From: Candidatus Colicola coprequi
GTDB lineage: Bacteria > Bacteroidota > Bacteroidia > Bacteroidales > Paludibacteraceae
Direction: 5' to 3'
Length of the DNA: 20,100 nt
Assembly: GCA_018065765.1 (NCBI GenBank)
Contig: JAGHSR010000082.1
Coordinates: 1 to 20,100, forward strand
Made by a program: the position numbers and the translations under genes. Below, piece by piece: positions 16,177-20,100 of the stretch. The notes under the pieces were generated by a model that searched no databases, was not told the origin of the DNA, and saw only the letters and a program-made list of their open reading frames with translations. Numbering within the stretch: the first letter of the stretch is position 1; every line of letters starts with the position of its first letter.

Positions 16177-17892
16177 ATGTCCTCTCTAACCATCATCACA
16201 GCCATTTTAGCTCTCATTGCCGGTATCGGTATTTTCCTCATCGCATGTCAAATGATGTCCAACAACTTGGAATCTGCAAGTGGTGATCGTCTCAAAAAAC
16301 TCTTTGCCAACACCGGACGCAGCCGTTTGGTTGGGGTAGGGATTGGAGCATTAGGAACTGCTGCCATTCAGTCTTCCGGAGCCACCACCGTCATGGTTAT
16401 CGGTTTCGTCAATGTCGGGATTATGTCTCTCACACAAGCGGCAACTATCATCTATGGCGCAAACATCGGAACTACTATTACCGCACAAATTGTGGCTTTG
16501 GGCTTAAGCAGCGGTGCAGGACTGAGCACGACAGCCATCTTTGCCGCTTTCGCCGGTATTGGGGCTTTCTTCTCGGTCTTCTCTAAACGCGACAGCGGAA
16601 AAACATTAGGCGGTATCATCGCCGGGTTTGGTATGCTGTTTGTCGGATTGTCCATGATGTCCGATTCGATGGAGAACTTCGCACAGTTAGACTCAGTGAG
16701 ATACTTCATCGCACGCATCAGCAACCCCGTTCTGCTGGTTCTCATTGGTGCCGTTTTCACTGCCATCATACAGTCTTCTTCGGTCATGACATCCGTGGCT
16801 ATCACGATGGCGGTCACAGGACTCATCTCGCTCAATCAGGGTATTTACATTACGTTGGGTTCCAACATCGGCTCATGCGTCGTGGCTATCATCGCCGGTA
16901 TGACCAGTGGACTCAATGCCAAACGAACCGCTCTGATACACTTGTTCTTCAACTGCTTCGGTGTCCTTGTCTTCTTGCTCGCCGCAGGGGTTATGTTCCT
17001 TGTTACAGAGGGTGCGGTGAATTTCGGTACTATCTTTGAGCACCTCTTCCCCAACGCACCGCAACTGCAAATGGCAATGTTTCACACTATCTTCAATGTG
17101 GCTACGGTGCTCATCATCCTTCCTATGACAGATACACTCGTCCGTTTGGTTTGTCGCCTCATACCCGAACCGCTGGTCAACGAGTCAGAACAGATCACCC
17201 CACATTTCTATTTCGTCGATGAAAAAATGTTACGAACACCCATCATCGCCGTGCGACAGGTTAAGTTGGAGATTGAACACATGGCACAAATGGCTATGCA
17301 GAACTACGACCGCTCATTGAAGATGGTTTCGTCACTCGATTTCTCAGAAAAAGACGACTTTACACAAACAGAAGCAACGCTGGATTTCCTCAACCACGAA
17401 CTGGTTCAGTATATCGTCCGACTCAATGCACTACAGATTCCGCAGACTGACCATCAGTTCCTAACCAATGCCATACGCTCTGTGAGCGATTTGGAACGTA
17501 TTGGAGACTATGCCGAAAACATCACCGAGTACGCTGACATCCTACGAGACGCCAACGAACGTTTCTCTGACGAGGCCATTTCGGAGATTGAGCAAATGCG
17601 CGAATTGGTCTTCAATGTGTACCAATTCACCATGAAAGCCTACATGAATACTGACCGCGAGGCATATTGGCAGGCGCACGACTATGAGGACCAAGTCGAT
17701 GACCTCAACGACTTGATGGAACAACGGCATATCGAGCGACTGGCAATTGGCAAGTGCTCTGCTCTGGTCGGAGCACAATATATTGAGTTGGCATCCAATT
17801 CCGAACGTATTTCCGACCACCTCATCAACGTCGGCAAAACCATCGGCGGACTATATCCCCGCTATCCCTCCTCCAACAACTCTAAACTCTAA
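16177..17892 (+). CDS. Na+/phosphate cotransporter family protein with PhoU-like tail
   Basis: The 571-residue inner-membrane protein resembles the NptA/YjbB branch of Na/Pi cotransporters (PF02690). Two inverted-repeat halves each carry the family QSS motif: AIQSSGATTV (Gln65) and IIQSSSVMTSV (Gln199). GANIGTT and GSNIGS follow them. About eight to ten membrane segments end near residue 330. A cytosolic helical region (about 355-560) with LERIGDYAENI and SERISDHLINVG is a PhoU-like domain, known in this family to be linked to phosphate sensing or regulation. It starts 48 nt after the TlpA-like gene, and a repeat fills much of that gap. Its TAA stop lies in a CTCTAAA repeat. Direction of transport (uptake or efflux) cannot be told. 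Confidence 0.9.
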   Translation: MSSLTIITAILALIAGIGIFLIACQMMSNNLESASGDRLKKLFANTGRSRLVGVGIGALGTAAIQSSGATTVMVIGFVNVGIMSLTQAATIIYGANIGTTITAQIVALGLSSGAGLSTTAIFAAFAGIGAFFSVFSKRDSGKTLGGIIAGFGMLFVGLSMMSDSMENFAQLDSVRYFIARISNPVLLVLIGAVFTAIIQSSSVMTSVAITMAVTGLISLNQGIYITLGSNIGSCVVAIIAGMTSGLNAKRTALIHLFFNCFGVLVFLLAAGVMFLVTEGAVNFGTIFEHLFPNAPQLQMAMFHTIFNVATVLIILPMTDTLVRLVCRLIPEPLVNESEQITPHFYFVDEKMLRTPIIAVRQVKLEIEHMAQMAMQNYDRSLKMVSSLDFSEKDDFTQTEATLDFLNHELVQYIVRLNALQIPQTDHQFLTNAIRSVSDLERIGDYAENITEYADILRDANERFSDEAISEIEQMRELVFNVYQFTMKAYMNTDREAYWQAHDYEDQVDDLNDLMEQRHIERLAIGKCSALVGAQYIELASNSERISDHLINVGKTIGGLYPRYPSSNNSKL

Positions 17893-17895
17893 ACA

Positions 17896-17922
17896 CTCCT
17901 CCCCCCTTGAGGAGGCGGGGGG
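17896..17922. terminator. GC-rich hairpin between convergent genes
   Basis: CTCCTC (17896-17901) can pair with GAGGAG (17909-17914). Alternatively, CCCCCC (17901-17906) can pair with GGGGGG (17917-17922). The hairpin lies between the convergent ends of the Na/Pi transporter and the EEP gene and could terminate both. There is no T-tract, and its composition resembles the palindromic modules in lysA, so it may instead be a repeat remnant. Confidence 0.5.
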
Positions 17923-18747
17923 CTACAACTTCACTTCGCATACGACAGGAATATGGTCGGACGGAAGCCATTGACGGTGGTACGTGTTTTTGATAGTGCG
18001 ATAGTGTCGAACACGGGCGTCATGCACGTAGATATAGTCAATGCGTTTACCCTTTGCATCGGGATTCATCCCCTCAAAAAATGTGTTATCGCTGTCTTTG
18101 ACTTTGCCCTTGCATGTGAACCGTGCATCTTGAAAATAACTTCGATAAATATCATGCGCACAATCACTCGTTTCGCTGTTCATGTCACCAACAAGAACAC
18201 AGGCACTTTCACCGGCTATCCTTGCCAGTTGCTCCACATTGACACGTGCGCCTTCCGTGATGGAGAGTGAGGTCAAATCCAAATGGGTAGAGCAGAATAG
18301 GAACGTCTCGTGCGTCTTTTTGTCCTGCAACTTAACCCAAACACTCATGCGCACATAGAGCGCGTCCCAACCTTTGACGGCTTGATTAGTTGTCGGTGCA
18401 AGATAAAAAATGCCATGATCAATGCAGTCGTATTTGGCAGTCCGATACATCACTATCGGACCTGCACTATAGTTGCATGAGCAAATAGAGTAGGTATCGC
18501 CTATTAGTTCCGCCAAATCTTTTTCTTGGCTTTCGGATACCTCTTGCAGACCTATCACATCCGGCCGGATATCCTCTTTGAGCATGGTAGCAATGATGGT
18601 TTTTCGTTGTGACCACGAACGCTCTAACGAATCTGCGGCAGTCGTGATACGGATGTTGTAACTTGCCACACGATGTGAAGCGGCATAGCCGTAGTTGCAA
18701 ACGGCTATTAGTGCCAAAATCAGTAAATAATAGTTCCTTTTTATCAT
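17923..18747 (-). CDS. Secreted endonuclease/exonuclease/phosphatase-family protein
   Basis: The 274-residue EEP-superfamily hydrolase is metal dependent and cleaves phosphoesters. Motifs in order are SYNIR (Asn31), GLQEV (Glu69), STHLD (His155), VGDMN (Asp188, Asn190), RIDYIYV and PSDH (Asp264, His265). The chosen start gives MIKRNYYLLILALIAVC, a clear signal peptide probably cleaved after YGYA, so the protein is exported. The substrate may be nucleic acid, phosphoinositide-like lipids or sugar phosphates; sequence does not decide. The frame is open up to 18906, but those extra residues are translated heptad repeats and the promoter at 18786-18816 lies within that stretch. An ATG at 18768 is an alternative start. 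Confidence 0.87.
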   Translation of the reverse strand: MIKRNYYLLILALIAVCNYGYAASHRVASYNIRITTAADSLERSWSQRKTIIATMLKEDIRPDVIGLQEVSESQEKDLAELIGDTYSICSCNYSAGPIVMYRTAKYDCIDHGIFYLAPTTNQAVKGWDALYVRMSVWVKLQDKKTHETFLFCSTHLDLTSLSITEGARVNVEQLARIAGESACVLVGDMNSETSDCAHDIYRSYFQDARFTCKGKVKDSDNTFFEGMNPDAKGKRIDYIYVHDARVRHYRTIKNTYHRQWLPSDHIPVVCEVKL

Positions 18748-18785
18748 AGACGTAAAAATTTTCTCCATTCTCTGCATACCGGCTA

Positions 18786-18816
18786 CAAAATTACAACATA
18801 ATTCTGATACCTGCAA
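18786..18816 (-). promoter_or_regulatory. Promoter of the EEP-family gene
   Basis: On the minus strand, TTG (18814-18816), a 20-nt spacer and TAATTTTG (18786-18793) match the Bacteroidetes consensus. Transcription would begin near 18779, downstream of the heptad array. This supports the short start at 18747. Confidence 0.75.
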
Positions 18817-18840
18817 ATTCCTTTCGACTTTTACCCTCTG

Positions 18841-18945
18841 CATTTTGCATTTTGCATTCTCCATTCTCCATTTCCCACTCTCCATTCTCCACTCTCCATT
18901 TTGCATTTTGCATTCTCCATTCCTCCTACCTCTTACCTCTTTGTA
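18841..18945. repeat. Fifteen-unit heptad minisatellite
   Basis: Fifteen 7-nt units run without a register break. CATTTTG occurs four times and CATTCTC four times, with CACTCTC, CATTTCC and CATTCCT variants. The run then shifts to CCTACCT and CTTACCT, related to the repeat at 3016-3065. Unit order is itself patterned: the CATTTTG, CATTTTG, CATTCTC block occurs twice. Read on the minus strand, three periods give a 7-residue repeat such as MESGKWR and MENAKCK. Confidence 0.9.
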
Positions 18946-18972
18946 AAAAAATCACGGATTTTCATTCGCTCG

Positions 18973-19003
18973 TTGCACATGTTGAAAAAAAGTTGTACCT
19001 TTG
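18973..19003 (+). promoter_or_regulatory. Promoter of the YdfG-type SDR gene
   Basis: TTG (18973-18975), a 20-nt spacer and TACCTTTG (18996-19003) match the consensus. CACCGATTT follows. The start codon at 19071 leaves a leader of about 60 nt. Confidence 0.83.
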
Positions 19004-19070
19004 CACCGATTTTTGACTTTCGACTAACTTAAGGGGACTTCTATAAATTGCCTTAATATACTAAATAATT

Positions 19071-19826
19071 ATGAAGACTGTATTTATTACCGGTGCGTCG
19101 TCTGGAATTGGAGAGGCTTGCGCACGCAAATTTGCTGAGGGCGGTTACACTTTGCTCCTCAATGCACGCAATGTAGAACGCCTAACGGCGCTAAAAGCAG
19201 AACTGGAATCTACGTATCATGTAGAGGTCGTACTGCTGCCCTTTGACGTAAGAGACAAAGCTGCTGCCAAGGCCGCGTTGGAGAAAATAGACCAACGCTT
19301 CCAATCAATTGACGTGTTGGTCAACAATGCCGGTTTGGCTCTCGGTGTTGACAAAGAGTACGAGGGGGACTGGACCGATTATGAGACGATGATTGACACC
19401 AATATCAAGGCCCTACTGAGCATCACACAATTGGTCGTTCCGGGTATGATAGCACGTGGCAAGGGACATATCATCAATATCGGTTCGGTTGCCGGGGATG
19501 TGGCTTACCCTGGAGGCAGTGTGTATTGTGCCACCAAGGCAGCGGTCAAAGTGTTGTCTGACGGACTGCGTATGGATCTGGCACACACACCTTTGCGTGT
19601 AACCAATATCAAACCCGGACTGGTGGAAACAAACTTCAGCGTGACTCGTTTCCATGGAGACAAAGAGCGTGCCGACAATGTGTATAAGGGAATCAAACCG
19701 TTGACCGGTGCGGATATAGCCGATGTGGTCTTCTTTGCCGCCGGTGCTCCTGCTCATGTACAAATTGCCGAAGTACTGGTCTTGGCTACACACCAAGCCA
19801 GCGGAACAGTTGTCTATAGAGAGTAG
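19071..19826 (+). CDS. YdfG-type NADP-dependent SDR (3-hydroxy acid dehydrogenase-like)
   Basis: The 251-residue classical SDR carries TGASSGIG (7-14), NNAG (85-88), catalytic Ser139 in INIGSVAG, and YCATK (Tyr152, Lys156). NAR after the second beta strand suggests NADP preference. The C-terminal segment FFAAGAPAHVQIAEVLVLATHQ resembles E. coli YdfG, which oxidises L-allo-threonine, serine and other 3-hydroxy acids. Length is close to YdfG (about 248). It has its own promoter and is followed by a strong terminator, so it appears monocistronic. The exact substrate in this organism is inferred only. Confidence 0.9.
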   Translation: MKTVFITGASSGIGEACARKFAEGGYTLLLNARNVERLTALKAELESTYHVEVVLLPFDVRDKAAAKAALEKIDQRFQSIDVLVNNAGLALGVDKEYEGDWTDYETMIDTNIKALLSITQLVVPGMIARGKGHIINIGSVAGDVAYPGGSVYCATKAAVKVLSDGLRMDLAHTPLRVTNIKPGLVETNFSVTRFHGDKERADNVYKGIKPLTGADIADVVFFAAGAPAHVQIAEVLVLATHQASGTVVYRE

Positions 19827-19846
19827 AGTGGGAAAGCTAATGAAAC

Positions 19847-19875
19847 AAAAAAGTAGTCTTCACGACTACTTTTTT
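19847..19875 (+). terminator. Rho-independent-type terminator after the YdfG-type SDR gene
   Basis: A perfect 12-bp stem has left arm AAAAAAGTAGTC (19847-19858), loop TTCAC and right arm GACTACTTTTTT (19864-19875), continuing into a T-run. It lies 20 nt after the SDR stop. The flanking A- and T-runs make it potentially bidirectional. Confidence 0.9.
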
Positions 19876-19937
19876 TTGTTTTGAATGCAAATCATCAATT
19901 TTGGGTGAGCGTGATATGTTTTTATAGAAAGAAAGTT

Positions 19938-19967
19938 TTGCTCATTCAAAAAAAAGTTGTACCTTTG
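19938..19967 (+). promoter_or_regulatory. Promoter of a gene beyond the right edge
   Basis: TTG (19938-19940), a 19-nt spacer and TACCTTTG (19960-19967) match the consensus. Both TTGCTCATTC at the -33 side and AGCCGAT after the -7 box are identical to the promoter at 8793-8823. Confidence 0.82.
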
Positions 19968-19972
19968 TAGCC

Positions 19973-20100
19973 GATATTGGTTAACAATATCAAAATCGCA
20001 AGCTCACGCAGGGATGTCTGCGGTGTCTATAGCATTACGTTAGCATTAGTGGGTGGGGTTGCAGACATATTGAAAAAGGCGACTATATGATGCTATGTTT
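19973..20100 (+). ncRNA. Structured 5' leader (possible cis-regulatory RNA), function unknown
   Basis: Starting about at the expected transcription start, a hairpin GATATTG / CAATATC (19973-19979, 19985-19991) is followed by a perfect long-range pair ATGTCTGC (20014-20021) with GCAGACAT (20061-20068). The enclosed loop holds two TAGCATTA copies (20030-20037, 20041-20048). Either can pair with ATGCTA at 20090-20095, which would form a pseudoknot over a possible start ATG (20087 or 20090). A 9-codon ORF, MSAVSIALR, runs from 20014 to the TAG at 20041-20043. I do not recognise a known riboswitch. The window ends before any coding region can be confirmed. Confidence 0.45.

Larger units (their letters stand above)
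18748..19070. other. Divergent intergenic region with two promoters and a heptad array
   Basis: This 323-nt gap separates the EEP gene (minus) from the YdfG-type SDR (plus). It holds, in order, the EEP leader (about 32 nt) and promoter, a CTTTCGACTTTTA stretch, the 15-unit heptad array, and the SDR promoter with a 61-nt leader. I see no further ORF or RNA gene in it. Confidence 0.8.

Noticed and set aside
18748..18906. Upstream extension of the EEP gene to 18906
   Set aside because: The extension is translated heptad repeat, the promoter lies inside it, and a good signal peptide starts at 18747.
18841..18945. CRISPR array
   Set aside because: Units are 7 nt with no spacers and no cas genes; it is a minisatellite.
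8842..19826. The two SDR genes as a recent duplication
   Set aside because: They share only generic SDR motifs and differ in length, N-terminus and C-terminal region; they belong to different SDR subfamilies.
19973..20100. tmRNA, SRP RNA or a tRNA at the right edge
   Set aside because: I could not find a tRNA-like acceptor/T-arm, a tmRNA start or an SRP Alu/S-domain signature; only a structured leader is supportable.

Overview
The window looks like a chromosomal segment from a Bacteroidales bacterium, probably an uncultured gut or oral lineage. Five promoters match the Bacteroidetes sigma-factor pattern (TTG, 19-20 nt, TAnnTTTG). Shine-Dalgarno sequences are essentially absent. The proteins (LysA, Pgi, LysS, DUF4369/TlpA lipoprotein, Na/Pi transporter with PhoU tail) resemble Bacteroidales families. 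Genes are tightly packed and mostly housekeeping. I see no phage, IS element, CRISPR array, tRNA or rRNA.

Layout. (1) 1-3015, plus strand: the 3' end of alaS, a GtrA-like membrane protein, guanine deaminase and a lipoate-protein ligase, in one close-spaced run. (2) 3043-8688, minus strand: lysS, gpsA, pgi and a GH3 beta-N-acetylhexosaminidase lipoprotein, each overlapping the next by 1-4 nt and driven by a promoter at 8756-8786. (3) 8842-17892, plus strand: an SDR oxidoreductase, a DUF3089 lipoprotein, carB, lysA, a TlpA-like thioredoxin lipoprotein and a Na/Pi cotransporter, with one recognisable promoter at 8793-8823. (4) 17923-18747, minus strand: a secreted endonuclease/exonuclease/phosphatase-fold protein with its own promoter. 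(5) 19071-19826, plus strand: a YdfG-type SDR with promoter and strong terminator. (6) After 19938: another promoter and a structured leader for a gene that starts at or beyond the right edge.

The most unusual content is repetitive DNA that invades gene termini and coding sequence. Short tandem arrays with a 7-nt period (one with 8) of several different unit sequences occupy many of the gene junctions, and the stop codons of four genes (GH3, lysA, tlpA-like, Na/Pi transporter) lie inside them. A heptad array is also translated inside the GH3 gene. lysA carries two copies of a GC-rich palindromic element, 45 nt and 43/45 identical, in the same reading frame: one forms its N-terminus and the other lies in the middle of the enzyme. 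All recognisable lysA active-site motifs remain. This resembles in-frame palindromic elements known from Rickettsia, but the sequence is different. It is my main candidate for something under-described.
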